Assembly (NCBI GenBank): GCA_011319805.1 | Contig: SJRY01000111.1 | Span: forward strand, 620,001-684,000 | DNA length: 64,000 bases | Source of the DNA: Macrocybe gigantea | Lineage: Eukaryota; Basidiomycota; Agaricomycetes; Agaricales; Callistosporiaceae | Reading direction: 5' to 3' | Part shown: positions 48,739 through 59,566 of the stretch, piece after piece | How the letters are laid out: each line of letters begins with the position of its first letter | How positions within the stretch are numbered: position 1 is the stretch's first letter | Notes under the pieces: generated by a model | Seen by the model: the letters and a program-made list of their open reading frames with translations, nothing else | Database searches by the model: none | What the model was told of the DNA's origin: nothing | Translations under genes and position numbers: made by a program

Positions 48739-49326
48739 CGTTTCAGCCGGAACCAATTGTGTATGGCCGTCAATGCGAGGAATTGAGGACCGACATCCGG
48801 AGACTTGAGCGGACTAGGGGAAGTGTGCCGAGTCGAGTTATATTCCTGGGAGCATTTGTATAGCGCACAAGGTCCTTCGGCCACCAGGTTGTCATCTCGG
48901 CATAGTCGCCAAAATTGCTGTTGAAGGCCCTCATTTGGACACGCGTTTCACAGCAGCTCTGTCGAAAGGGCGTCCTCGGAGTAAACAATGGGAATTTTGC
49001 CACGAATCTGTCCTTCTATTGATAGAGGCGCAGCAAATGATAGACGCTGTCGTTATTGGCACACATTGCAAGACGCTGCGGAAATATGAACTGTGGCACT
49101 GCAGCATGTGCCTTGCATGCAAGAACATCAAGAGAAACTGCACATACGCTGCCCGAAACGCCAACCACTACCGCTTCGCACTTCCAAATCAACAAGCAAA
49201 TCGAACCAAAAAACTTGGCATCAACAGGCCATCAAAATTTTCGGTTTCCGCCTTAGAGAGACGAGTTTGGTCGGGAAGAACACCCAAAATTCGAGTTACA
49301 AGAATAAATAGAGAACAACAACAGGC
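48739..49326. promoter_or_regulatory. Divergent intergenic region, ABCA / Swi5
   Basis: 588 nt between the ABCA start (minus) and the Swi5 start (plus). An open frame of 139 codons on the plus strand (48935-49354) begins without an ATG and resembles no family. An untranslated or extra 5' exon of Swi5 here is possible. Confidence 0.4.
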
Positions 49327-49904
49327 ATGTACGCAAAAACATCGACCGAGGTAGTACCTTTAACTGGTTATCCTCGTCGTTGACATCTCCATTCGTGTTT
49401 AGAAACAAGAAGCTCGCGTTTCTGCGTTGAAGGCTGAAATTGAGGCGTTGCAATGCGCGCTTGGGTTTGCTATTCATGCCAAACTGGATTGCCAACCGTT
49501 AAAGATTTCGCAGTGAAGGAAAAGATGCGGATAAAATAGTCAAAGACCATATCAAGCTCCTTCATAAGTATAACGAAGCCAAGGATGCCGCGCAGGCAAG
49601 TAAAATCTCCAGTGAATGTCATTTCATCATTAATTCAAAGGCAGATTCTCATCGGAAGAGTATGTTGTTCTGCCAGAGCCAGCCCAACTCGTTCATTAAC
49701 CAAGGATTTTGGCAGCTGGCCACTTTGAGAGAAACGACTGTAAGGCAAATACATGAGGAACTGAGCTCAACTGGACCGAATGAAGGTGACGGACACACGA
49801 TGTCCCCTATCGCGAAAATCCTGTCTATTGTTCATTCTCTTGTCCTTCTTCGTCGTCAAATGATGCATATATCCAGCTTGTTCCAGGACCTGCCCATATT
49901 CTGA
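49327..49904 (+). CDS. swi5: Swi5-type recombination mediator
   Basis: Small accessory factor of Rad51/Dmc1 that works with Sfr1/Mei5 in homologous recombination. Five exons: 49327-49350, 49403-49464, 49514-49595, 49645-49659 and 49716-49904, about 123 residues. The coiled-coil KQEARVSALKAEIEALQ is followed by the conserved LGEGKDADKIVKDHIKLLHK and YNEAKDAAQILIGRLATLRE, then TTVRQIHEEL, the Swi5 core. The third intron (49596-49644) uses a GC donor with the consensus GCAAGT. The first exon encodes only eight residues, and a further upstream exon is possible. The C-terminal 45 residues after HEELSSTGPN are not family-like and may be intronic or an extension. The 3' end overlaps the converging RCC1-like gene. 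Confidence 0.8.
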
Positions 49905-51140
49905 CTGACCGACACCCTCCATTACCGTCCTGATCAGCCGGCCACAGCTTTACAGGCATGAGAATATCGGTCGTGCTCCCCGTCCCGAGGTTCCCATGTT
50001 CATTCCACCCCCAACCCCATACTTCCCACCCGCAGACTGTGTTCCTTGATCGCAGCAAAAGGACATGTTCTGTGCCACAGGTTATGCTGCATTGCTCGGC
50101 CCGAGCGAAAGAGAATGGCAATTCCACAGGTACCAACCCATAAACCCTGTCTGATCTGACCGGGATCGCGCAGCCAAGCTGACCGTGGTTATGACTGCCC
50201 GTGGCAAGGATTTGACTATCTCCATTGTCGCCTCCTATGCCCAGATATGATCCATACCACGTACAAGCCGCAGTCCTAGCATTGACAACAGCATTAAGCC
50301 CTTGCAGCTGACCCTTCCGATTAGACCCAAAGGCGCGAATTTTACCCGAAGAATGCAGTATGATCGTATGTTGGTGACCTAGTGCTACAGAGACAATCAA
50401 GTCCTTGGCATCTTCTACCGCAACAATTTGGGGAGATGGAACAAAGGGTGGCGCGTGGGTCCTCTCGTTTGTAATATGACCCAGCTGACCGTGCCGGTAG
50501 GCACCCCAGCCCGCAAGAACGCTACTATAAGACCCATCCGACCAGCTTGCTTTCAGTTGTATAATTATGTGGTGCGGTCCGCATGTGATTGACTGGACAA
50601 TGATCGTCTTCTCGTCGATGATTGCGTTTCCCAGACGCAAGTGGGAGAATGTGATACGGAAATTGAAAAATCTCCCTTGCGTTTGCCTCGACCCCCAGAT
50701 CGCCAAACGTGTCCGCGCCCATTGACAAGACAACGTCTGGCGCATGCGCCGATGATAAAACGACGAACGACGTCTCCCAGGCTGCCGATATAAGTTTATA
50801 TTGGTACCGGTGTATTTCTGTTCAATTCCGAGGTTCAGCGGTCTGAAATGTTGGAAGAATGAACATCCTGCTGATATGCTGGACCTAGTTGGCCCGACGT
50901 CCCATCACCACAGCCCCAAAGACGCCTGCGGACATGACTTGTATGGCCATTGTGGACCTCCGCGAGTAACATAGTGTGGTTGGCGCCGCTAGCAATGTCG
51001 ATGATATTGTGGATCTCTGGAGGCAGCGTCTTGCCGCCACAACCAAAGAACGAGCAATGCTCGAACCGATGAGAGTCATCTTCAGATGCGTTTGCTAGTT
51101 GACCGCGAGCATTCGAACCCGCCGACAATAAGATGTGCAT
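49825..51140 (-). CDS. RCC1-repeat protein (Ats1-like), one frame break
   Basis: A beta-propeller of RCC1 repeats. It starts MHILLSAGSNARGQLANASE, close to fungal Ats1-type proteins. Further blades include RRLWGCGDGTSGQLGP, MGADTFGDLGVEANAR, GWGAYRHGQLGHITNERTH, KIRAFGSNRKGQLQG, LATGSHNHGQLGCAIPV and WGWGWNEHGNLGTG. Ats1 in yeast works with Kti11 in tRNA wobble-uridine modification and diphthamide synthesis; assignment to that role is inference from the similar start. At 50666-50670 the coding strand has five Ts where four would join VEANARE to FNFRITFSHLRLGNAI, so an extra base is likely. The stop at 49825 lies inside the converging Swi5 gene. Confidence 0.8.
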
Positions 51141-52149
51141 TCCCAATAGAGAAGACCTCACCGATTTACGCTGTGGAGGCCGGGAATAGCATCTCCAGCG
51201 TCCAGTCACGCTTTTTGCTGGGAAATGACGTAAGAATTAAGTGACAGCGTGATGTTAGAGCCCAAAAGGGGCGTGGGATCACGGTAAAGCTTTCCGAGAA
51301 CATTCGCATTTGCGGAGACAAATTAGCTGCTGTCCACCTCTTCGCTTTTGTTTTGTGGATGGCGGGGGCAAGTGCATCAGGACACCTAGCAATGTCAGGA
51401 TTTTTGCAGAGGGGAATGCCTTTGCGAAGTCCATTCCATTGAGAAGTCGTTGGCTTTGGCTGATCCCCACAACGATCCACATTCTCTTCGCAATACCTTT
51501 GACAAGAACTAGCAACTCGATGCCAACTGGGAGACATATGATTCCAGAAGGCATCAAGCTTCGTGTCACATGGGCAGGACACCAGGATTATTATTTCACC
51601 ATTCCTACTCGGGTCGCGGGTGGCTCCCACCTGCTCAATGTGCCCACCTACTGGTGAAAGATATGTTATCCGACACTTGTCTACATGCTGTTTGCTGGGA
51701 ATGTTGCTTCATCTTAGATTCTTGGATCCTTTACCCTGTCGAGGCTATTATAGTGCGAAACCAATAGAGTAGGTGGCGCAATTATTTTTCGGAATTTTCT
51801 GCCAGCATGCCGGGGTTCTGCTCAGCGGCAGAACCTGGCAAGTTACCAAATAATCACCGAGTATCTGGAGACTCAGATACCTCAGATATCTCGTTCAGTG
51901 CACACCAAACTCGATACATGGTGCTTAGTACACCTTAGAATTTGCCATGCATAAGAGGCCATCAATCGGAGATTGTTCGTGTTTATCAGATAGATAAGAT
52001 CGCCTGCGACCACGACAGACAGCAGGCGACAACATTCTATCAAGGACGAACAACCCAGTAACCTCATCGCACGGTCGACAGACCGGTACCTAAGCATACA
52101 GTATACATATTATATGATGCAGAGATGAAATTGTTGGAAGCGCTGCTTC
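51141..52149. other. No recognised gene (about 1 kb)
   Basis: Open frames up to 154 codons (51166-51630, minus) and 115 codons (51310-51657, plus) show no family features. Contains the RCC1-like promoter. Confidence 0.35.
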
Positions 52150-52798
52150 CATCAGCACTACTGCAGATAATGGTTTAACGGCATCAACTTCCATGTTAGC
52201 CGAGACGTTGAGTGGCACTTACGTCTTCCTTGAAATCGGGGTATCTCCTGAGGAGTTCGGTGTGAACCTCATTGGCCAGATCCTCGAACTCAGCTGTGTT
52301 CAAAGTGGCAAGCTGCTGACGGGCCTGAGAGCGGGACAACGGGAAGCTTGCAGGGGAGAAGACGAACGGAGCTGCGCGAGCTCGACGGTCAACATGCCGA
52401 ACCGCGAGGCAGATGAGGTTCGGTATTACCATCGGGACGATAACGTCTGCGGACGATCTCGTCGTATACGTCGGTAGATGCTTCGTGTAGTTGATCGGTC
52501 GTCAATAAACGTAGCTTCTCTCTGGTCGTTATCCGGGGAGCTGTGGGTTCTATTCACCGGCCGACTTCACATAAGTCCGCTAGAATTCAGTTTTTAAAAG
52601 ACACGGACGTTTCTCTAGATAACCAGCTAGGTACCGGGTGAGCTCTTCGTAGTGAGTTCTAAAATCAGCGACATAGTCGATGGGCTTGGGAGAGGGTGCT
52701 GGTGGGATGTCGTCTCTAAACGTTCGCAGCTGGCATTCTAAGTCTTCATGGCGATTATGAAGATGTGAGAAGGCAGCTTCTGAGGATAATACGTTCAT
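52150..52798 (-). CDS. Spa2-homology-domain protein, apparently short
   Basis: The N-terminal part of a Spa2/GIT-like polarity protein. The ATG at 52798 opens a coil-like start (LHNRHEDLECQLRTFRDD), then FRTHYEELTRYLAGYLEKR. Two Spa2 homology repeats follow across introns: TTREKLRLLTTDQLHEASTD with VYDEIVRR, and QARQQLATLNTAEFEDLANE with VHTELLRRYPDFKED. Full Spa2 proteins continue for hundreds of residues with a coiled coil and C-terminal region. Here the next GT-AG intron, if spliced to the AG at about 52163, meets a stop at once, and other phases run only about 30 codons. The gene is therefore truncated, a short paralogue, or broken by an indel. Spa2 scaffolds the polarisome at hyphal tips. 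Confidence 0.65.
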
Positions 52799-53489
52799 AG
52801 CGAAAGCATTGACCGATCAGAACAGATGTGGAAGTCGAAGAGACTTGGTGAAGGGCCGCCAGACCCACCAAAGTCAAGTTATTGCTGACACAGCAGCACG
52901 CTGCCCTCCTCGCCATGATGGGATCACAACAGAACTTTCAGAAGGCACCCTGGGTCAATTGAGCAATAGTCGTGCCCCGCCAATGACCTGCCGAATGGTC
53001 CAAGCAGCCGCGTGGTGGGAAGGTGTCGTACCCCCGTTCCTGAAAGCCGAATTAAGCAAACCAGTAAATAGGCTAAAGAAACGCCTTCGCAGAGAACAGA
53101 TGCGGCTGACTTTTCTCCTTTGAGCAGGTGGTCGTTCAGTTTGAGCTCAGAAATCGTTCGTACGCTTCAAGATGGACGGCGTAACGGTTTGAGGATGACT
53201 TGCGTGACTCTATTTTTTGCACCGATTTTTTTTCGATATTTTTACAGCCGGTGATAATGCAAATTATGTAATAATTAATTAGATTACCGAGTCGATCAGT
53301 AACTCCGAGTCCGACTCATCAGTGCTGGCGGCAGCGTATCTAGTCATGGCCGTCGTATGTACGCGTTTAATTGACTCAACTTGTATCTATGAGATGATAA
53401 CCATGCAATACTTTATTTCCTCAGATAAAACCGCATCTTGATACCGTTTGAGACATTAATTACCACCTGTCATCACACAACACACATTC
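52799..53489. promoter_or_regulatory. Divergent intergenic region, Spa2-like / RNA-repair gene
   Basis: 691 nt, A/T-rich around 53210-53290. No supported gene. It presumably holds both promoters. Confidence 0.45.
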
Positions 53490-56026
53490 ATGTCCGCCCT
53501 GTTATCGTCCTCCGAACACGAGGTGTGTTAGGCCTTGTTGGACCATACGTTGATGATATCGCCCGCAGGCTCTAGATCGGGCCCAGCAGTCAGCCAAACT
53601 GTCATTACGAGCTCAATTACCCTATCACGTTACGCTTCTCACCAAAGCCGAGTTGAAAGACATCCCCGTCGATCAGGTCGAACAGGTCCTTAACGAAGAC
53701 ATCCAGAGTCTTCAGGTCTACTTTGCCGGAGTTAGTGGCAACATCAACGGTGGCGTGATATTTGCGGTGATCGTGTGGGCAGTGGGACAGCGGATCCGGA
53801 AGCGCTTGGGTCTACCTCCGAAGCATTTCCACATAACGCTCTCTGCTCACGATGATCATGACATGGACAAAAGCATCGATTCCCTCCTGCACCAAATTTC
53901 TGGATCATCTCGCCTTCACTCTGCACATTTTTCGGCAATTTCGCAAGGCGCAAGACATTTCTACGCGTTTAGCGCTCATGGCCAACGACTCGCAGAGAGG
54001 ATATCTCCGGCTTGCAGATGCGTCATTCATGCTTGACGAACACAAGCTCGCAATGCTGTCCTATGCACGTGCTTATGACCAGTCGATGGATACGAATATT
54101 CAGGCATACTGCGTGAAACGGCTAGCTGAATGTGCAAGGCAAACGGAATGGGGAACTTTGATGCTCGAAGAAGAGCTTTCACAGATCCCGACAGACATGA
54201 AATCGCTTCTTTTCGTCCCATGGTCGCAAGCGCTTCGGACAGCCCTCAGCGATACTGAGGTTACACCCTCACTTCAGCTACTACCCAGACAGGCGCTTTT
54301 TATACCCTTAAAGCTTTCTGACACACCGCCTTACAAATTACCCAGGTTCTTCCGCTGGCTCATTCCTTTCCGGTTCGCGATCATGTCAACGCCGAGGCGT
54401 GAGGAAGATATTGCTACTCTTTCATCCCATCAGCTAGGGATCCGGCACATCCTTACATTGACAGAAGAGACTCCATTGCAAGCATCGTGGTTCCGTGGAA
54501 AGAACATCACAAACACATATCTTCCCATTCCTAATTTCTATCCCCCAACAACCGAACAGATGGATCTGATTGTCAGATTGTTCGATGACGAGTCGAAGCT
54601 GCCACTGCTGGTGCATTGCGGCGGCGGAAAAGGAAGAGCTGGAACTGTCGCCGCGTGCTATATAGCTGCGTTTGGCTTTGGAAAGCCTTCGCACCACCAA
54701 CAGCGGCCACAAATGGCAGCCGCGGAGGCCGTTTCACTGCTTCGCAAACTGCGACCTGGCAGCATAGAGACAGCCCAGCAGGAGGCATTCGTGTCTAAGT
54801 GGTGTAGCACCGTATGGAAGCGCCGGTCTGTCTTTCCCGAGTTGCCCTTGGAGCCAGCACCCTGTCCGATGATCATTGAAGGGAGTCTTGATGCCGCGCC
54901 CGACCTCCTTATGCTGGTTGGTCTACCAGGATCAGGAAAGACATGGTTTACCAAGGCCATGATTTCGAGGAATCGTACCTGGACTTGGATCTCGCCGGAC
55001 AACGCGGGCAGCAGGGCCGCATGCGAAATAGAGCTAGGCAGAGCAAGAAGTCAAGTACTTCTTGATCGGTGCAACACATCCGCCGCCGACAGGAAATATT
55101 GGCTCAGCCTTGCCTCCAACTGGTGCACATCGCCAATATGTGCCTGGTTTGATTATGATCGAGACCTCTGCATTTCGCGCGCACAACTACGCGCTGGCCA
55201 TCCTACTTTACCCCCAGGCAGTCGGGTTCGAAACGCCATAGATCAGATGGACAAGATCTTCGTACGGCCGGGGGTGACAGAGGGCTTCAAGGCCGTTGTC
55301 ATCATCAAATCTTTCGCTGCAGCAGAAGAACTTGTTTTCAGGCTGTCTCCTCCCGTGGCTATTTACAAGTTTCCCCGGACGCCTCATCTTATCACCTCGG
55401 AGCCGCAACGTCTGATGATATCATGGCAAATATACCCAGCACAACAGCTGACTACGAGGTCGTCATTACCGAAAAGATAGACGGAGCCAACATGGGCTTC
55501 AGCCTGTCATCGGACCGCTCGCGAGTCATCGTCCAGAATCGCTCTCATTTTGTCAACTCATCATCTCACGAACAATTCAGAAAATTGGATCTCTGGGTTG
55601 AAAGACATCGCGAAGAACTCTATTCTATCCTGGGGCCAGGATGTAGCGTTCGGCGAATGGATGTATGCAACGCATTCCATCTCTTACACTCGGCTGCCCG
55701 ATACCTTCCTAGCATTCGATCTGTATGACCGCGCTGAAAATGTCTGGGTTGATAGAAGGACTCTCGAACGGCTTGTTGCCTCCACCTCAATCGCCCTAGT
55801 TCCAGTTCTTTATCGCGGACAGATGCCATCCGAGAATGAGCTCCGAAACATGGTTCAGTCGCAATCCGAGTTTTGGGATGGCCGAGTAGAAGGTATATAC
55901 GTCAAAATGGAGAGAAACTCGTCGGTTGCATTCAGAGGGAAGGTTGTAAGGCACGATTTTATCGCAGGCAACGAGCATTGGAGCCGAGCCAAGCTACAGG
56001 TGAATGGAGTAGCTGGGATCGATTAG
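53490..56026 (+). CDS. Multidomain RNA-repair enzyme: 2H phosphoesterase, Cys-phosphatase, P-loop kinase, RNA ligase
   Basis: About 830 residues in two exons (33-nt first exon, 46-nt intron 53523-53568). Domain 1: two 2H-phosphoesterase motifs, YHVTLLTK (near residue 31) and FHITLSAH (near 99). A helical, TPR-like stretch follows (RGYLRLADASFMLDEHKLAM). Domain 2: a dual-specificity-type phosphatase with LVHCGGGKGRAGTVAACYIA, catalytic Cys near residue 361. Domain 3: a P-loop kinase, LMLVGLPGSGKTWFTKAM (near 462), with LLDRCNTSAADRKYWL as in polynucleotide kinases. Domain 4: an Rnl2-type RNA ligase starting KFPRTPHL, with motif I EKIDGANMGFS (nucleotidyl Lys near 647), FGEWMYATHS, FLAFDLYD, EGIYVKME and motif V FRGKVVRHDF. 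Single-base breaks at 53892-53893, 55394-55396 and 55632-55635 interrupt the frame, like those in neighbouring genes. The stop is 78 nt before adenosine kinase. Confidence 0.75.
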
Positions 56027-56103
56027 ATAAGATAAAGATTTTTCGATAATCGGACACCGCTTCTTGGCCTGCCAGCACAACATCGCGTTCAACGTTGACC
56101 ACC

Positions 56104-57411
56104 ATGGCACCCTCATATTCTTTGTTTTTTATGGGCAATCCTTTGCTTGACATGCAAGTGACGAACGGAGAGGGGTTGTTGCAGAAATATGGCCTCAAAT
56201 CCAACGATGCAATTCTAGCTGAGGCGAAACACGCTCCCATGTGAGTTCGTGCCCTGACCAATTCGATCGCATAGAGTGCATAAACTTCGCTGTAGTTACG
56301 ATGAACTCGTTAAAGAACATAAAGTGACATATGTCGCCGGTGGTGCTTCGCAGAATGCTGCTCGCGGTGCTGCAGTCAGTCGTCGCATATGAGCACCTAG
56401 TAGTCCTTGATTGAAACTGATTCTATTTCGCAGTACGTCCTTCCACCTGGCTCGGTTGTTTACACTGGATGTGTTGGCGATGACGAACTCGCGGAGCAAT
56501 TAAAAGCCGCCAATAAAAGAGAAGGTCTCGATGAGGTGTATTTCGTCAAGAAAGGCCAGAAGACAGGCGCCTGCGCAGTCATCATCACTAACCATGATAG
56601 GCGAGCATGCATTTAACCCTTTGTGTCCCTGTGTTCATCTCGCGCTTTACGATTAGATCGCTCGTTACCGACCTTCGCGCCGCAGAAAAATTCGAGCAGT
56701 CACACCTCTCTTCGGACCTTGTCGCACCTATCATCGATAAAGCGCTGGTCTTCTATGTTGAGGGATACTTCTTGACTCATGGAGTGGCTGCCGCCCTAGA
56801 GCTCAGCCAGCGAGCAACTGCTACAGGAAAGGTATGCTAATCAATCCCAGATTTGGCGATATCTGAAGCGCTCTTATTAGACGTTTGCACTTAACCTATC
56901 AGCACCATTTATTCCTCAATTCTTTGGTACTCAACTCCAACAAGTGATGCCTTACACCGATATCATTATCGGAAACGAAGCTGAGGCCGAGGCGTGGGCG
57001 CGCGCCAACGGTATTCCTAACCCCACCGACATCCCAGCCGTCACGAAGTCCATCGCGCTCCTGCCGAAGACGAATTCTTCGAAGCCTCGCATCGTCATTA
57101 TCACACAGGGTGCAAAGTCAACGATCTTGGTCACCTCCGACAAGCCTGACAGCCCAAAAGTGTACGAGGTGCAGCCTTTGAAGGAAGAGGAAATCGTGGA
57201 CACGAATGGTGCTGGAGACGCGTTTGCCGGAGGTTTTCTCGGCGCATACTTCTCCGGGAAGAGTTTGGATGAGTGTATAAATGTCGGACACACTCTGGGC
57301 CGCATGTGTGTCCAGCAGGTAAGTCTAAATGTGACGGAATTGCCAATCACGTTGTTCATGTGCCAATAGGTTGGACCTCAATACCAGTGGCCAAAGGTCC
57401 AGGTTTTGTAA
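56104..57411 (+). CDS. ado1: Adenosine kinase
   Basis: PfkB-family kinase that phosphorylates adenosine to AMP, feeding purine salvage and removing the by-product of the methyl cycle. The ATG at 56104 begins MAPSYSLFFMGNPLLDMQV. YVAGGASQNAARGAA (ribokinase signature 1), GCVGDDELAEQLKAAN, FALNLSAPFIPQFF, IIIGNEAEAEAWA and DTNGAGDAFAGGFLGAYFSG (signature 2, with the catalytic Asp) are all present. The last exon reads VGPQYQWPKVQVL. The intron at 56601-56656, between ITNHDR and SLVTDLRAAEKF, has no GT donor and appears to be GC-AG. Length, about 340 residues, is usual for the family. No frame breaks were needed. Confidence 0.9.
56601..56656 (+). other. GC-AG intron in adenosine kinase
   Basis: Exon ends CATGATAG at 56600 and the next starts ATCGCTCG at 56657. 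The intron starts GCGAGC and ends GATTAG. No GT lies close enough to give a frame-preserving junction. Confidence 0.65.
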
Positions 57412-57715
57412 GCCGGATACCCGGGGATCGCTTTTAAATTTCTAGTTACCTCATGATCACTTTCAACAGTGCATGGCATATTTTGTAGATTCCACTCCAC
57501 AGCCAGACGTAGATATGTATCCATGGTATTGATTACAGCAACCGATGTACTTTGATTATCAGAGCCTAACAAAAAAATGTCTTTAACCTCGGATTAAATA
57601 TCAAAAATGCCGACCAGCGAGTCGCTTGAACGCCCCTAAAAGCGCCTAATAGTGCCTTAAGCTATATAAATTACAACCGGTTATGACCCCCCTATGGTCT
57701 GCTCGAAGAGTGCTG
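57412..57715. other. Convergent intergenic region
   Basis: 304 nt, A/T-rich, between two converging stops. No gene seen. Confidence 0.5.
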
Positions 57716-59264
57716 TCACGAAGGTGGTGGCGAAGCAAGAGATTCCTGAATTAATGGTCTCCGCGTCAGATTCTTCATGCTTTTTGAGGTATCCCCTTCT
57801 GGCCTACTGACCTGTGTTAAGAGTTCGGCTAGAGATACGCGACGCCGTCATTGGCAAGGAGTAAAACGTGAACCAAGCCACGTACCAGGGTTGAGCATGG
57901 GCTCACCATCTTCAGTGAGCATATGTTCAAGTATTGGTTCTTTATGTTTAAGCTCTGTGGTCTCGTCAACTTCGCCGTTTTCGAGCACAGCAGGGTCATT
58001 GTCAGATGTTTGACGTTTTTCTGTACGTTCTTCAAGTCTTTGAGGAGAGGTGCTACCATCACGCGATTTGCTTGCTTCTGCTTCAATGACAGCTTTGAGT
58101 GCGGCTTGTGCGATTTCCACGATGAACTCTGTAGAACCACTCAGTGCCGGGTCAATGGCAGGTTCGGAATGGCTAGGTCGTGTTTCTGTTGTGGAGCGTG
58201 TTGCTTCATCGGTATGCGCGCCGGATGCTGCGTCCTCGGAATCGGATCGTGTCTCCTGTCCCGATATGTCGCGATTATCTTGGTCTTGTGAAGATAGTGA
58301 TGGAGGTTTATTGTCATTTGTGCGGTAGTGTGACGTATTGGGGTAATACATGGGCGGAGGATAGGGTATTGAGTGCATGGGTGGTGGCGGTGGAACGCCA
58401 TCAGGCCATGCTGGAGGGTATGGCCATGTTGTCTGGACATTCATTCTCGTCGCGGAAGTTGGTAGTGCGATCGGACCGTATGGTGGGTTGACAATAGGTG
58501 GCCGAGATGGGACATAGGCTAGTAAAAGAGGGTTAGAGAGATTAGTGGCATGCGTCATACTATACATACGCGTCGTCATAGCGGTATGTTGACGATAATA
58601 GCTTGACGGACCAACCGGGTTCGTGCGTGGCTGCGATGCTCGGTCTCTGTCTTTCTGTGAGGGACTCATACTCCTGCTGTTACGCGATCCGGACGATCTT
58701 GTTTCGTCGTCAACGCCGTCTTGCGTTGGCCGGTCCGTGGGTTCGATGACTACACCATTATGTCTGGCGAGCAAAAATCTAGCCCTGCAAGATTGATATT
58801 TCACTAGGCACGCACCTCGACTTTTGGTGTCGTCTCAAGGCATCCGTCTTTCGGGTTCAAGACATGAGTGCGTGACGCGTAGGTTCAACCAATATTGACA
58901 CACCCTTGTGAAGGCGGCATCACACTGAGGACATGCACTAGAAAATGCCAAATGGTGAGCCAGAGCAGATATCTCAGAAAGAGACTTGAACGAACAAACC
59001 GGGCATAGAATGCACCTTCGTTGTTCTCTGATGCCTCTTCAAGTCGGCCTCCCGGGCAAACTGTTTATTGCATCCATTGATCTTACAGGGCCATATTCCA
59101 GTGATCACCGTCTTTTTCTTAGCCCCAGACTTCTTTGTCGTCGATTCCTTCTTGTCTACTGGCTGTAGGTAGACGGAAGAGTCATCGGCGAGGAGGGCTC
59201 AGAAAGCCGAAGGAAAGCGATCAACCGTCCAACTTACATGGTGGTTCGAAGCCGTTTTAACCAT
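57716..59264 (-). CDS. C2H2 zinc-finger protein
   Basis: A probable transcription factor. Exon 1 is MVKTASNHH (ATG at 59264). It joins to PVDKKESTTKKSGAKKKTVI, a basic stretch, and then to the first finger, WPCKINGCNKQFAREADLKR with HQRTTKVH. An intron joins SMPGF to ACPQCDAAFTR, and another joins this to TDALRRHQKSRC, completing the second finger. The rest is disordered: Ser/Arg-rich (SGSRNSRSMSPSQKDRD), then proline/tyrosine-rich (PPPPPMHSIPYPPPMYYP), then acidic with EFIVEIAQAALKAVIEAEA. Small final exons read AELLTQ and ESLASPPPS, with the stop at 57716. All joins keep frame. Two-finger fungal regulators with this HQRTTKxHSMPGF linkage are common in basidiomycetes. Targets are unknown. 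Confidence 0.8.
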
Positions 59265-59566
59265 GGCAAATGGATCCGGAAGGGTGTCCCTCGGTATGGT
59301 AAGGCGGGATCGCGCAAGAAATTGACCGATCTATTGCTCAATACGGCAAAGCCGAGCAGAAGCTGCGACCGTGGCTGATGGTGAACGTCGGTGGCGCGAG
59401 GCAGGGACGAACGCGGTTGTTTATTTCACACTCGGTAGGCAAACAAGAAGTGAATAAGTACATACAACAGCTACGACACGGGATATCGAATTATGTATCA
59501 GTCAGAATCCACATCTATTTAACCTATGCTCGAGAAGATCGCAAGTGCATATTAAAAACAGATATT
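59265..59566. promoter_or_regulatory. Upstream region of the zinc-finger gene
   Basis: 302 nt between two minus-strand genes. No supported coding sequence. Confidence 0.4.

Noticed and set aside
48935..49354. Open frame of 139 codons on the plus strand
   Set aside because: It lacks an ATG start, shows no family features, and ends beside the Swi5 start in another frame. Kept only as possible 5' untranslated or exon sequence.
51105..51125. GTTCGAA-like T-arm sequence suggesting a tRNA
   Set aside because: It lies in the RCC1-like coding exon and no acceptor stem or D-arm can be drawn around it.
51166..51630. Minus-strand open frame of 154 codons, with an overlapping plus-strand frame
   Set aside because: Neither strand shows a domain, signal peptide or consistent splicing, and composition is not clearly coding.
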